From Leptospira kanakyensis (GTDB taxonomy: Bacteria; Spirochaetota; Leptospiria; Leptospirales; Leptospiraceae): a stretch of 64,000 bases of DNA. The notes below the pieces were generated by a model, which was given only the letters and a program-made list of their open reading frames with translations, was not told where the DNA came from and made no database searches. Location of the stretch: positions 186,001 through 250,000 of the forward strand of contig NZ_RQFG01000010.1 of assembly GCF_004769235.1 (NCBI RefSeq), given 5' to 3'. The translations under genes and the position numbers were made by a program. This document shows, in pieces, positions 1-8,868 of this stretch; within the stretch, counting starts at the first letter, position 1; each line of letters starts with the position of its first letter.

Positions 1-1
1 T

Positions 2-136
2 GGTGCTATGAATGTTTTGTATCATCTCCCAAAACTAATCACCGGATTACACACGCTAAATGGTGTTCTGGTATTTATGTTTTGTTTTATTGCGGCTTTT
101 TACCATTTTCGGTCTGAGGAAAAAGAGGTTTTATAA
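2..136 (+). CDS. ctaA: Heme A synthase (CtaA/COX15 family), C-terminal fragment
   Basis: Only the last 44 codons are in the window; the reading frame is open to the left edge and stops with TAA at 134-136. The fragment is hydrophobic and contains a His followed by a membrane helix ([12 protein letters not shown]), which fits the last helices of heme A synthase, the enzyme that hydroxylates and oxidises heme O to heme A for cytochrome oxidase. The assignment rests mainly on the next gene, ctaB, whose ATG shares the last base of this stop codon (TAATG), a tight operon arrangement typical of ctaA-ctaB. A different membrane protein cannot be excluded from 44 residues alone. Confidence 0.6.
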   Translation, partial: GAMNVLYHLPKLITGLHTLNGVLVFMFCFIAAFYHFRSEEKEVL

Positions 137-990
137 TGTTCCGTTTGTGGAACCAACTCACAAAACCTAGAGTCACTGTACTCGTCCTTGCCACCGTTCT
201 TCCCGGTATGTATTTGGGAACTTCTGGATACCCATCGCTCTGGGAAATTGGAATCACTTTACTTGGAACTTATCTAATGAGTTCAGCATCTTTCATTCTC
301 AATCAATACATTGAAAGGGAAAGAGATGCTGTGATGTATAGAACCAAACAAAGACCCATTCCTTCTGGTGAAATTTCACCCAGGTTTGCCTTGGCTCTAG
401 GTGTGATCGTTGCCATCTTAGCATTCGGAATTTTAACATACTACATCAACCTTCTAACGGCCGTTTGTGCCCTTTCTGCTTTGCTTTTATATGTGTTTTT
501 ATATACGATCTGGTTAAAACCAAGAACAGAACAAAACATTGTGATTGGTGGCATTTCTGGATGTATTGGCCCGCTAATCGGTTATGCAGCCATGGCCAAT
601 GCTCTTCCTATCCAAGCTTGGATTTTGTTTTTAATGATTTTTCTTTGGACACCGGCGCACTTCTGGGCTCTTGCCATCTTCTTAAAAGATGATTACGAGT
701 TTGCAGGAATTCCGATGATGCCTGTGGTTTCGGGGATTCAAAAAACTGTAAATCAAATCTTTCTTTATGCGATTGCTTATTCAACTTCAGTGATTGGGTT
801 TTATTTTTTCGATGACCGAATGGGAATTCTTTTTTTACTTTCTGCCATTCTACTCACAGTTTTGATTTTGGTTTTTGCTTACCGATTGAAACTATCTGGG
901 GATAAAATACTCGCAAAACGATTTTTCTTTTTTAGTATCTTTCATTTATTTTTGGTAAGTTTGGCAATTGTCATCGATTCAAAAATCTAG
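136..990 (+). CDS. ctaB: Protoheme IX farnesyltransferase (heme O synthase)
   Basis: A 284-residue integral membrane prenyltransferase of the UbiA superfamily that transfers a farnesyl group from farnesyl diphosphate to protoheme IX, giving heme O for aa3-type or bo-type oxidases. The two Asp-rich substrate motifs are visible: the [19 protein letters not shown] stretch near residues 56-74, and [13 protein letters not shown] near 188-200. Several long hydrophobic helices fill the remainder and the length is normal for the family. Its ATG overlaps the stop codon of the preceding ctaA-like gene by one base, so both are probably translated from one message. Confidence 0.93.
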   Translation: MFRLWNQLTKPRVTVLVLATVLPGMYLGTSGYPSLWEIGITLLGTYLMSSASFILNQYIERERDAVMYRTKQRPIPSGEISPRFALALGVIVAILAFGILTYYINLLTAVCALSALLLYVFLYTIWLKPRTEQNIVIGGISGCIGPLIGYAAMANALPIQAWILFLMIFLWTPAHFWALAIFLKDDYEFAGIPMMPVVSGIQKTVNQIFLYAIAYSTSVIGFYFFDDRMGILFLLSAILLTVLILVFAYRLKLSGDKILAKRFFFFSIFHLFLVSLAIVIDSKI

Positions 991-1035
991 GTTTTTTGAT
1001 TGATTTGAACTGAAATTCCTGTTTTCCTTTTGCCC

Positions 1036-1701
1036 ATGAGTATCCTAACACGTTATTTCTCTCAGTCCGATTTGGATGAAATCAAATCAGCGGTTGGTGC
1101 TGCAGAGTCAAAAACCTCAGCAGAAATCGTTCCCTATTTTGCAGAATCTTCTCACCATTACAAAGAATGGGCATGGTTTGGAGCCTTTCTTATGGGTGGT
1201 ATCTTTGGAGCTAGTTTTTACTTAGTCCAAAGATTTTATGGCATTGTTTGGGGCGGAGAGTCCTTCTTCGGCATTTTATCTGTATGGATTGGGGCGTTCA
1301 TTGGATTTGGCATCACAACATTATTTCCTAAAATTAGAATCAACTTAGTTTCAAGAAGCGCCAAACAATACTTTGTCGAACTCAGAGCTAAAGAAGCTTT
1401 TTTAGATGAAGAAGTATTTAGAACTAAAAGTAGAACTGGAATTTTAATTTATATTTCACTTTATGAACATTTTGTCCGAGTTTTTCCGGACAAAGAAATT
1501 GCACGCGTTGTACCAAAGTCAGAATGGAACGAAGCAGTCAGACTCATCATTGAAGGAATGAATTCAGGAAAAAAGAAAGAAGGGATTGTTTCTAGTATTC
1601 TATTTTGTGGAGAATTGTTAAACAAATACAATATCCAAAAAGAAAAAGATGATAAAAACGAAATCTCTAACGAAATCCGTGACGGTGGGAAATTGATGTA
1701 A
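1036..1701 (+). CDS. TPM-domain membrane protein (first of pair)
   Basis: About 221 residues. I prefer the ATG at 1036 to the TTG six bases upstream. The N-terminus (SDLDEIKSAVGAAESKTSAEIV) and the C-terminal half look like a TPM (TLP18.3/Psb32/MOLO-1) fold interrupted by two membrane helices at about residues 45-65 and 77-97. There is no signal peptide. The role of such bacterial TPM proteins is poorly known; some bind or hydrolyse phosphate compounds or help repair membrane complexes. The following gene encodes a second TPM protein and starts on the last base of this stop codon (TAATG), so the two probably work together. Confidence 0.7.
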   Translation: MSILTRYFSQSDLDEIKSAVGAAESKTSAEIVPYFAESSHHYKEWAWFGAFLMGGIFGASFYLVQRFYGIVWGGESFFGILSVWIGAFIGFGITTLFPKIRINLVSRSAKQYFVELRAKEAFLDEEVFRTKSRTGILIYISLYEHFVRVFPDKEIARVVPKSEWNEAVRLIIEGMNSGKKKEGIVSSILFCGELLNKYNIQKEKDDKNEISNEIRDGGKLM

Positions 1702-2624
1702 TGATGATCAAAAAAACACTGATTCGTTCCCGTTTTCATTCAATTCTTAATCTAACAAACAAATGGTTTTTGGTTTTTCTTTTGTTCCCTACATTTTCGG
1801 GAATCCAATCTTTTCCTGTTCCTAAACTCGAAAGACGAGTGATGGATCATGCTGGAATTTTATCGGAAGCCACAAGAAACCGATTAGAGGAAAGTCTCAA
1901 ACAATTTGAAACAGAAACTTCCAACCAAATTGCAGTGTACACTACACCAAGCCTTCATGATGAAACCATTGAAGATGTAGCCATTCAGATTTTTGATGAA
2001 TGGAAGTTAGGACAAAAATCTAAAAACAACGGTGTCCTCTTAATTGTAGCACCAAACGAACGCAAGATGAGAATTTATGTTGGGCGAGGACTCGAAGGAG
2101 CACTAACGGATATCCAAGCCAAACAAATCATTCGTAATGAAATCACTCCCAGTTTTAAAGCAAAGGATATGGATGGAGGTGTGACAGCCGGTGTAAATGC
2201 AATTATATCCACAATCCGCGGAGAATATGCTCCATCGGAAGATGATGTAAATACTACGGGCAGTGGTGAGTCGGATGAAGTGTCATCAGGAATTGTTGGC
2301 GGAATCGCAACGTTTATTTCTCTTTTTGTCGCTGGTTTTGGTGGTATAGTCGTCACCATTATTGGAATTCTCTTTCTTTATCCTTTGTTAGTTGCTATGT
2401 TTGGAAGTATTTTCGCACTCATAGTCGCAATCATACTTTTCTTTTTAGTAATATTTCTAAAAAGAATTTTTGGACTTGGTAAAGGCGGTGGGTCCGGTGG
2501 AGGATTCTACGATGGTGGAAGTTGGTCTAGCGGAAGCGATTCCTGGTCATCATCATCCTCCAGTGATAGTTGGTCTGGTGGCGGCGGGGATTCTGCTGGT
2601 GGCGGAGCTTCTGGAGATTGGTAA
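1701..2624 (+). CDS. Secreted/membrane TPM-domain protein (YgcG-like)
   Basis: A 307-residue protein with an N-terminal signal segment (residues about 20-38), an extracytoplasmic TPM domain (about 45-175; VMDHAGILSEATRNRLEESL, then GRGLEGALTD), two hydrophobic segments (about 195-255) and a Gly/Ser-rich tail ending in repeated GGSWSSGSDS-like units. This is the usual architecture of the YgcG/TPM_phosphatase family, often paired with LemA; no lemA gene is seen here. The start overlaps the upstream TPM gene by one base. A strong hairpin follows the stop at 2649-2686. The function is inferred only at family level. Confidence 0.8.
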   Translation: MMIKKTLIRSRFHSILNLTNKWFLVFLLFPTFSGIQSFPVPKLERRVMDHAGILSEATRNRLEESLKQFETETSNQIAVYTTPSLHDETIEDVAIQIFDEWKLGQKSKNNGVLLIVAPNERKMRIYVGRGLEGALTDIQAKQIIRNEITPSFKAKDMDGGVTAGVNAIISTIRGEYAPSEDDVNTTGSGESDEVSSGIVGGIATFISLFVAGFGGIVVTIIGILFLYPLLVAMFGSIFALIVAIILFFLVIFLKRIFGLGKGGGSGGGFYDGGSWSSGSDSWSSSSSSDSWSGGGGDSAGGGASGDW

Positions 2625-2648
2625 ATAGGAAATCCAATTGTGATCTAA

Positions 2649-2686
2649 GATCTAACAAATCTAGATTGTTTTGTTAGATCAATTTT
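2649..2686. terminator. Bidirectional hairpin terminator between convergent genes
   Basis: Two 11-base arms (GATCTAACAAA at 2649-2659 and its exact complement at 2670-2680) enclose a 10-base loop and are followed by AATTTTTAAT. The hairpin lies between the convergent TPM gene (stop at 2624) and the SpoIIE phosphatase gene (stop at 2726), and can serve either direction. Confidence 0.75.
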
Positions 2687-2725
2687 TAATCAGCTTCATT
2701 GAAATCACTTGCCACCTCCATCCGG

Positions 2726-4804
2726 CTAGGTGGTTTCAATCAAAATAAGAGTTGAATCGTCCTTCCAATAAGATTTATCCATTCTTTGGAATAACATAGT
2801 TTTAATGGAAGGGATCACTTCTTCGAAAGGCAAAGATGCTGTATTTTGGATGACTTCTAATAAATCACCCCAAGCTTTTACGCCGTCCGATTCGTTTAAT
2901 TCCTCAAATAACCCGTCTGTAAATAAAAAGACTCGATCTCCCGATTCTACTTTTGTTTCAAAAATTCCATACCGGTAGTGTTCTAAAATTCCAATGATGG
3001 GACCCGTGTTTTCAAACATAGAAGTGGTTCCATTTTTTTTCATATGGATTTGGTTTTGAACTCCACCTCCCGCATAACGAAGAATCCCTTGATGGAAATC
3101 AAAATCCATCACGAGGGCAGGAAAATAAATTTGAAGGTCTGCATTTTTATCGTAAAAATGTTGGTTCATATAGAACAACAAATCATTCGGTCGCATAGCT
3201 ACTGCAGAAACTCGTTCAAACTCAGATTGGATCATCATGGTATAAAGAGCGGCTTGTAAACCGTGGCCAGTGGCATCAGCCAGAAAAAATCGATAATAAA
3301 AATCCTGAATGCGTTTTATAAAATAGATATCACCACCAACTTCTGCAATTGGTTTATATAAAATATCAACTTTAATATGGGGATCAAGTTCAGGAAGTTT
3401 GGTAACACTTTGGATGATGGACTTTGCAAGTCTCATATCCTTTCCAATTTGATCTAACTTCCCTTGGAGTTCTTCCGTTTTATCCCTTACCCTAGTTTCC
3501 AATCGTTCGTTTAAATCAGTAAGTTGATTTTGTACTTTTTGTAGGGTTTGGTTTTTATCAGAAAGTTCTATGGCCAAGTTTTCTGCTTCCACAAACCCTT
3601 TAGAAAAGTTTCGAGCAATGTACACTGACTGAACAAAGAACATTGTAAAAATTCCAAAGTGGATGGTAAGCGGGCCATAAATCACAAGGTTATTCACTAA
3701 AATATCATTGATAAAACTTGTGATAAAGATGGTAAAACTTATGAGAAAATATATGGAACCAGGAAAAGAATCACGGATGGCACGAATGATCACAAAAAAA
3801 GTATAAATGACGCCAATCAATGTAAAAACTTGAAATGGTATCATCAAATACGTGTAAAACGATGACCTCGTCACAAGAACAATAAAACAAAAAGCAAAAC
3901 CTATGTATTTTAGCAATTCATAAGCTAGTCGAGAATAATAAGGTTTAAAAAGTAGATAAACATACCTTGTAAAAATAGGAGTGATTAAAAAGAAACTGAG
4001 GTAACTGAGTTTTAAATGAATTTCCCAAGGTAGGTTTGGAAATATTTGGATTAAATATTTATTTCCAGTAATGAATACCCGAAGCGCCACAAGAAGACAA
4101 GTCAGGGCAAACCAATAAGTAAAAGGATCTTTTTTCCTGTTCCAAAACAAAAACAAATGGTAGATCCCCATAAACAAAATACTACCAACTAGTAACATAT
4201 CCCGTAAAATTGCAGATTCATACTGATGATGAATCTCAGAAGTATTACCAATGGTAATAACTTGAGCAGGCCCACCTTTTCTGTGGTGGTAGTTTGAGAT
4301 TTGTAAGATAATGGAAGTTTGGTTTTCTTTTGGGATAAAATCGATGATTCTTGGTCTATATTCAGGTTTTCCTGTTTGGTAAGACGTTGCTACCACACCG
4401 TTTGATGCCAATCGAACACCATCAACGAACAAGTTATAGGCGGTTTCCATTTCAGGAACTTTCAAAGAAAGAGGAATCCCTTTTTGTCCATGTTGGATTT
4501 CGAGGCTAAACGTGGCATAACCATCACCGGCAAGGAAACCTCGATGGAAAAAAGATTCCGACCAGATCCCAGGAACCTTAAAAAAATGTGGCTCTCGGAT
4601 GGTTTCTACAGAGGAAAGTTCCAATGGGGAAATCAGGAGTCCAGGATAGTACCCCCATTCACCCACAAGTTCTATGGTTTTTGTCTGATCTTTTAAGTAC
4701 GACTCAGCCGACAGAACTCCCCGTTCCACCTGGGGAGGCACTTCTTTCGGAATACACGAAACAAGTGCCAAACACCAAACGATCCCGACCAAACGGAAAT
4801 TCAT
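2726..4804 (-). CDS. 7TMR-DISM sensor with SpoIIE/PP2C serine phosphatase output
   Basis: About 692 residues from the chosen ATG. A longer version starting at 4876 is possible but would overlap the upstream citrate-synthase-like gene by 50 bases; the ATG at 4804 begins directly with a lipoprotein-type signal (LALVSC, lipid Cys at 17). Order of domains: an extracytoplasmic beta-sandwich like those of 7TMR-DISM receptors (about 35-190), seven membrane helices (about 195-400), a coiled coil (about 405-460) and a PP2C-like SpoIIE phosphatase (about 465-690) with DATGHG, FLFTDG and DDSTL metal-binding motifs. Such proteins sense an external cue and dephosphorylate STAS-type anti-sigma antagonists; a STAS gene (6164-6511) lies two genes upstream on the same strand. 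Confidence 0.87.
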   Translation of the reverse strand: MNFRLVGIVWCLALVSCIPKEVPPQVERGVLSAESYLKDQTKTIELVGEWGYYPGLLISPLELSSVETIREPHFFKVPGIWSESFFHRGFLAGDGYATFSLEIQHGQKGIPLSLKVPEMETAYNLFVDGVRLASNGVVATSYQTGKPEYRPRIIDFIPKENQTSIILQISNYHHRKGGPAQVITIGNTSEIHHQYESAILRDMLLVGSILFMGIYHLFLFWNRKKDPFTYWFALTCLLVALRVFITGNKYLIQIFPNLPWEIHLKLSYLSFFLITPIFTRYVYLLFKPYYSRLAYELLKYIGFAFCFIVLVTRSSFYTYLMIPFQVFTLIGVIYTFFVIIRAIRDSFPGSIYFLISFTIFITSFINDILVNNLVIYGPLTIHFGIFTMFFVQSVYIARNFSKGFVEAENLAIELSDKNQTLQKVQNQLTDLNERLETRVRDKTEELQGKLDQIGKDMRLAKSIIQSVTKLPELDPHIKVDILYKPIAEVGGDIYFIKRIQDFYYRFFLADATGHGLQAALYTMMIQSEFERVSAVAMRPNDLLFYMNQHFYDKNADLQIYFPALVMDFDFHQGILRYAGGGVQNQIHMKKNGTTSMFENTGPIIGILEHYRYGIFETKVESGDRVFLFTDGLFEELNESDGVKAWGDLLEVIQNTASLPFEEVIPSIKTMLFQRMDKSYWKDDSTLILIETT

Positions 4805-4826
4805 TGGGAAGGAAGGTTTAACAGTC

Positions 4827-6107
4827 CTATAGGCGGTTCTGAACAGGGATGTACTTTCTTTGGTTTTCGCCCACATATATCTGTTTTGGACGAACTTTTG
4901 AGAAGTCTCCCTTCATCCTTTGTTCTCTCCAATGGGCAAGCCAACCGGGAAGTCTTCCAATCACTTGCATGACAGAGAACATATTTTTAGGGATTCCCAA
5001 TGTGTGAAATACGAGTCCCGAGTAGTACTCTAAATTTGGATAGAGGAGATTCTCCATAAAATAAGCATCGTTCCAAACCACTTCGTCAATTTGAAGTGCG
5101 ATGTCTTCCACTGCCGATAACTTTCTACCTTTATAGAATTCGCGAATGATTTCTCGAGCCACTTGTGCACGAGGACTCACGACATCATAAGCCTTTTGTC
5201 CAAATCCATTGGTTTGGATGTTTAGGCCACCTCGTTTGAATCTTTCAAAATAATCTTTAACAGGTGTTTTAGTTTTGATGATGTCTTCGATTAGCCCAAT
5301 CGCAGCAGTAGGACGTCCTCCTTCGCGAGCTCCCCACTGTGCCATGATCCCTGCAGAGATAGAGGCAAATAAATTGGCTTGGGTTGAACCAACCACTTGG
5401 ACTGCAGTGTTGGATACGTTTTGTTCGTGGTCCGCATGTAAAATCCACATTTGATTTAATATACGATCAAACTCTTCTGGAACTGTATAATTGTCCGCAG
5501 GCATCTTATGCATCATATAAAGAAAGTTAGTGCAGTATGGATTTTTATCTAATGGATAAACGAAGGGATGACCCACTGCATGTTTATAAGTGAAAGCAGC
5601 AATGGTACGAATTTTTGCAAGTAACCTCGCAATTAAGTCCACACCCATATCTAACTTTTCTTCATATTCTTCTAAATAATAACTAGAAAGTGAAGTAACC
5701 ATCACAGATAAAACTGCAAGTGGGTTGGCAACACCTGGGAACCCATCAAAAAGATTTAACATGTCTTCATGGATCATCGAGTGTTTTGAAAGACGACCAG
5801 AGAAGTCATTTAACTCTTGCTTGGTGGGGAGATTTCCATAAATTAATAAAAACGAAGTTTCCACAAAAGTGGATTGGTAAGCTAGTTCTTTTAAGTCATA
5901 ACCACGATAAGTTAGTTCCCCTTTTTCTGGATCACGTCTGGACACTTTCGATAAACCAAGTGCGGTATTGAATAAACCTGGATCCACGGTGACGAGGCCG
6001 GTTTTTCTATAAAAATCGGTTAAGTCGATTCCTTCTTTTCCATCGGTACCAACAATGACCGGTAATTTATATGTTTTGCCCTTGATGTGGAATTCCACTT
6101 CACTCAT
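4827..6107 (-). CDS. Citrate-synthase family protein with substituted active site
   Basis: A 426-residue protein that aligns along its full length with bacterial type II citrate synthases (E. coli GltA, 427 residues), including HADHEQN (224-230), HPFVYP, the AGI-WG helix and LPGWLAHW. It would ordinarily be called gltA. By eye, however, the three catalytic residues are replaced: E262 where GltA has His264 (REGG instead of AHGG), Q304 where it has His305 (GFGQK for GFGHR), and E360 where it has Asp362 (NLEYYSG for NVDFYSG). The CoA/citrate Arg407 appears as Lys408. The gene is intact. It could be a pseudoenzyme, a regulator, or an enzyme with another acyl-CoA/keto-acid reaction; a canonical citrate synthase may be encoded elsewhere. 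Confidence 0.85.
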   Translation of the reverse strand: MSEVEFHIKGKTYKLPVIVGTDGKEGIDLTDFYRKTGLVTVDPGLFNTALGLSKVSRRDPEKGELTYRGYDLKELAYQSTFVETSFLLIYGNLPTKQELNDFSGRLSKHSMIHEDMLNLFDGFPGVANPLAVLSVMVTSLSSYYLEEYEEKLDMGVDLIARLLAKIRTIAAFTYKHAVGHPFVYPLDKNPYCTNFLYMMHKMPADNYTVPEEFDRILNQMWILHADHEQNVSNTAVQVVGSTQANLFASISAGIMAQWGAREGGRPTAAIGLIEDIIKTKTPVKDYFERFKRGGLNIQTNGFGQKAYDVVSPRAQVAREIIREFYKGRKLSAVEDIALQIDEVVWNDAYFMENLLYPNLEYYSGLVFHTLGIPKNMFSVMQVIGRLPGWLAHWREQRMKGDFSKVRPKQIYVGENQRKYIPVQNRL

Positions 6108-6163
6108 GAAAAGACCTCTCTCCCTCCTATCTTATGGAAGGGAAGTTAGGAATCTAGAAGAAT

Positions 6164-6511
6164 TTAGACTTGGGTGAGTGCAGAATTGAGAGAATCGTGG
6201 ATGAGGACAAAATCAGTCAGGCCAACAATGTCCATGACTTTGCGGAAGTGGGTATTGAGGCCCGCGAACTCAATTTTGCCTTGGTTCTCAGAAGATTTTG
6301 TGATGAGACTAATGAGGGTGGCAATTCCTGCAGAATTGATATAGGAAGTTTCCGAAAAGTTCAGAATGACGCGACTACGTTTATCGCCCGGGATGGATTC
6401 GTAAGATTCTACAATCTCCTCTTCAGCTTCAGAGGTGATCTCACCAGAAATATGAATCACAGGGAGGTTTCCCCCATTTTCAAATCCCAACCGAATCTTA
6501 AACTCTTCCAT
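6164..6511 (-). CDS. STAS-domain anti-sigma factor antagonist
   Basis: A 115-residue single STAS domain, the SpoIIAA/RsbV type of partner-switching protein. The start is set at the second of two adjacent ATGs because a GGAGG Shine-Dalgarno sits six bases before it. The conserved loop reads YINSAGIATL, with Ser60 at the position phosphorylated by RsbW-type kinases. Dephosphorylation by a SpoIIE phosphatase would activate it, and such a phosphatase is encoded downstream at 2726-4804 on the same strand. No RsbW-type kinase is adjacent; the nearest candidate HATPase in the window is at 19205-19852. Confidence 0.88.
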   Translation of the reverse strand: MEEFKIRLGFENGGNLPVIHISGEITSEAEEEIVESYESIPGDKRSRVILNFSETSYINSAGIATLISLITKSSENQGKIEFAGLNTHFRKVMDIVGLTDFVLIHDSLNSALTQV

Positions 6512-6556
6512 CATTAGCCTCCAGGGAATTCCACAGAGAACGCGGGTCAACAAAAA

Positions 6557-6778
6557 TTACGATTTTGATTTTCTTTCTTCCTTCGACAAACGACCAAAGG
6601 GTTGTTTGCATTTTCTACAAACATAGTATACGTCTGTTGGTGTAGCTGATATTCCGACAAGTCCCATGGCGATCATTCCCCAAGTGGAATACTTCACAAC
6701 TTTTCGTGCATTTTCATCGTCACGAGTGGTCCCACAATCACAGGTGGGGCGATCAGCTTTTTTAATGATTTGGTTCAT
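6557..6778 (-). CDS. Small zinc-ribbon-like protein with a membrane segment
   Basis: A 73-residue protein of unknown function. Two Cys pairs, CDC at 13-15 and CRKC at 54-57, flank a hydrophobic Gly/Ala segment (about 33-46) that could be a short membrane helix or the core of a zinc ribbon. The C-terminus is basic (LSKEERKSKS). It lies between the lipoprotein cytochrome c and STAS genes on the same strand, with short gaps, so it may be co-transcribed. The size, Cys pattern and position suggest a real gene, but I do not recognise the family. Confidence 0.65.
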   Translation of the reverse strand: MNQIIKKADRPTCDCGTTRDDENARKVVKYSTWGMIAMGLVGISATPTDVYYVCRKCKQPFGRLSKEERKSKS

Positions 6779-6829
6779 AAAGGTAAGTGTTCGGTTCCAA
6801 CCTGTGGATGGAACCGAAAAAGAAGATGA

Positions 6830-7234
6830 TTAGTTTTTAGAAAGGTGTTCTACGTATTTTGCAAGGATGCGGATGTTATCATCACCTAAATGTCCGTAAG
6901 CAACCATTGGAGATCCTTTGATTCCTTCTTTCAATGTTTTAGTCACACCAGCTGCAGTATTTCCATTCTTCCATTCAGAAGCAGGAGATTTGTAGTTTCT
7001 TGGTTTTGGATTGAGGGCAGCAGCAGCAGCTCCGTCACCAGCACCTTTCTCGCCGTGGCAAGAAGAACAGTTTTGAAGGTAGAGTTCTTCTCCTTTAGCA
7101 AGATCAGGATCAGCACTAGCGCTAGATTCCACAGCAGCAGGAGCTTCTTCTTTTGGTTTGGAATCGCCACAAGCTACCATCACAAAAGCGAAGGAGAGTG
7201 CGAAGAGAGAGACTAAGACTTTTTTTGAGTTCAT
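6830..7234 (-). CDS. Lipoprotein c-type cytochrome (class I)
   Basis: A 134-residue protein with a lipoprotein signal (VMVAC, lipid Cys22), an Ala/Ser/Glu-rich linker (about 24-45) and one cytochrome c domain. The haem-binding motif is CSSCH (C56, C59, H60) and the likely axial Met is in GSPMVAYGHL near residue 109. It should be anchored in the membrane facing the periplasm and carry single electrons, for instance to cytochrome oxidase; this is family knowledge rather than something the locus proves. It precedes the small zinc-ribbon gene in the same orientation. The haem O/A genes ctaA/ctaB lie 6 kb away at the left edge. Confidence 0.9.
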   Translation of the reverse strand: MNSKKVLVSLFALSFAFVMVACGDSKPKEEAPAAVESSASADPDLAKGEELYLQNCSSCHGEKGAGDGAAAAALNPKPRNYKSPASEWKNGNTAAGVTKTLKEGIKGSPMVAYGHLGDDNIRILAKYVEHLSKN

Positions 7235-7297
7235 TTCTTACTCCAAGATAAGGTTGGCTCCAGTCTCTCACCCTTCTTGTCTTTTGAAAAGAAGAAA

Positions 7298-8212
7298 TCA
7301 ATGTTTTTCCAAAAGATTTGAGACTGCCTTTTCTAAATTTTGAAACTGAAACTCATAACCGGACATAAGCAATCTTTCTGGAATCACGTATTGTCCTTTG
7401 GTGATCACAACCGATCCTTCGCCGTAGAGCGCCTGTATGGCGAAGGAAGGAACCTTAAAAAAGTTAGGCCGATGTAATGTTTTTGCAAGTACTCTTGAAA
7501 ATTCTTCGTTACTGACTGGTTCTGGTGATACTAGATTATAAGCACCCGCTTCTGATTCTGACTGCATTAAGTGTAACATTGCAGAAATAAAATCCATTAT
7601 ATGGATCCAACTCATGCCTTGTTTGCCAGAAGCGATCGCACCACCTACCCCAAGTAAGAATGGAGGGATCATTTTTTCCAAAGCGCCGCCTTTGGGAGAT
7701 AGAATGATTCCAGTTCTAAGTAACAAAGTCCGAATGCCCACTTTTTTTAATGGAAGAGTTTGGTTTTCCCAATCTACACAAAGTTTGGCAAGGAAGTCAT
7801 CCCCTGGTTCTTTAGTTTCGGAATAGGCAGGATGTACTTCTTCTGACATTCCATAATAACCAACCGCACTTGCGTTTACAAAAACTTTGGGTGGAGACTT
7901 TAGATCCATCACACGAGCGACAAGTCCTCGCGTAAAATCGACACGCGATGTTTCGATTAGTTTTTTGCGTTCATCCGACCATCTAACGCCAGCTATTGGT
8001 TCGCCAACTAAATTGACGATGCCATCAAGTCCCTCTAAATCTCCGGATTGTGGAAGGATACAGGAAACAAATTCGATTTCCGGATAAGAGGAAAGTTCGG
8101 GAGGAAGAGAACTTTTTCTAGAAAAAACGCGAAAACGATGTCCCAACGGGATGGCAGTTTCGATGAAAGTTTTGCCAATCAGGCCAGTACCACCTAAAAT
8201 TCCTATCTTCAT
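7298..8212 (-). CDS. TIGR01777-family NAD(P)-dependent epimerase (YfcH-like)
   Basis: A 304-residue short-chain-type Rossmann protein. The N-terminal dinucleotide motif is GGTGLIGKTF (residues 7-16); NLVGEPIAGVRW, SAVGYYG and the C-terminal DUF1731-like part (about 245-300) are the hallmarks of the TIGR01777 family, which includes E. coli YfcH and plant/cyanobacterial SulA homologues. The substrate is unknown. It is the first gene of a minus-strand run and is divergent from the membrane protein gene at 8287; the promoters for both directions should lie in 8213-8286. Confidence 0.87.
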   Translation of the reverse strand: MKIGILGGTGLIGKTFIETAIPLGHRFRVFSRKSSLPPELSSYPEIEFVSCILPQSGDLEGLDGIVNLVGEPIAGVRWSDERKKLIETSRVDFTRGLVARVMDLKSPPKVFVNASAVGYYGMSEEVHPAYSETKEPGDDFLAKLCVDWENQTLPLKKVGIRTLLLRTGIILSPKGGALEKMIPPFLLGVGGAIASGKQGMSWIHIMDFISAMLHLMQSESEAGAYNLVSPEPVSNEEFSRVLAKTLHRPNFFKVPSFAIQALYGEGSVVITKGQYVIPERLLMSGYEFQFQNLEKAVSNLLEKH

Positions 8213-8286
8213 TGGATCTCCTTTCGTCTGAGATCATAAAAAAAGAAGTAGCCCATTTTTTTAGTAAACATAAGTTTTTCTTTCAT

Positions 8287-8868
8287 ATGAGACCTGCCAT
8301 TGTCCTTCCCATAACTGTTGCCATATTTCTTGTTCTCTTCGGGAATTATTATCTATTTTCCGGAACAAAAAAAAGTATAAATCAATACAAAGAAAATCCA
8401 CCTTTCCGCATTGAAGACAACACAGGGTCTGGAGGCATTCACCTTCTCTTAGACAAAGATACCAAAACCGTTTGGAGAAAGAAACAAAACGGAAATGGGG
8501 ATTTTGATTTTTTCTTAGAAATGAAACTGTCACATTTTTGGGATGGGAATCTTTTTTTTCCAAGGGAATTCAAAAACCTAAACGTTTTTGCTTGCCCCGG
8601 TGAAACCTTGCCGACCTTTCAAATACGATTTTTATTACGTGAAAGTATCAACGTAGATAAAGAACTCAGAATGCCAAAAGATGAGCTAACTTTTGTTTAC
8701 CGGTTCGAAGAAAAAAATAAAACTCAGGTTTCTATCCCGTTATCAAAACTTCCTAAATTCCAAAAAGAAACCAACTACCCAAAGAATATCCATATCCTGA
8801 CTCCTGAATTCAAATTGTTTGCTTCTGAAGGTTGTCTTTCCGAAGTGCAACTGGAAGAAATACCATGA
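8287..8868 (+). CDS. Single-pass membrane protein, possible discoidin-like domain
   Basis: About 193 residues from the ATG at 8287; a TTG at 8212 would extend it by 25 residues but would overlap the start codon of the divergent gene. One membrane helix (about residues 4-24) leaves the rest outside the cytoplasm. The segment with DKDTKTVW followed by beta-rich sequence resembles galactose-binding/discoidin-like modules (compare NADase-type glycan-binding domains), but the match is weak. Two Cys residues could pair. Its TGA overlaps the ATG of the MoxR-like gene (ATGA), which makes it the first gene of a seven-gene coupled run. Confidence 0.65.
   Translation: MRPAIVLPITVAIFLVLFGNYYLFSGTKKSINQYKENPPFRIEDNTGSGGIHLLLDKDTKTVWRKKQNGNGDFDFFLEMKLSHFWDGNLFFPREFKNLNVFACPGETLPTFQIRFLLRESINVDKELRMPKDELTFVYRFEEKNKTQVSIPLSKLPKFQKETNYPKNIHILTPEFKLFASEGCLSEVQLEEIP

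Noticed and set aside
4805..4876. Longer start (24 more codons) for the SpoIIE phosphatase
   Set aside because: It would overlap the upstream gene by 50 bases and bury the lipoprotein signal; the ATG at 4804 is preferred.
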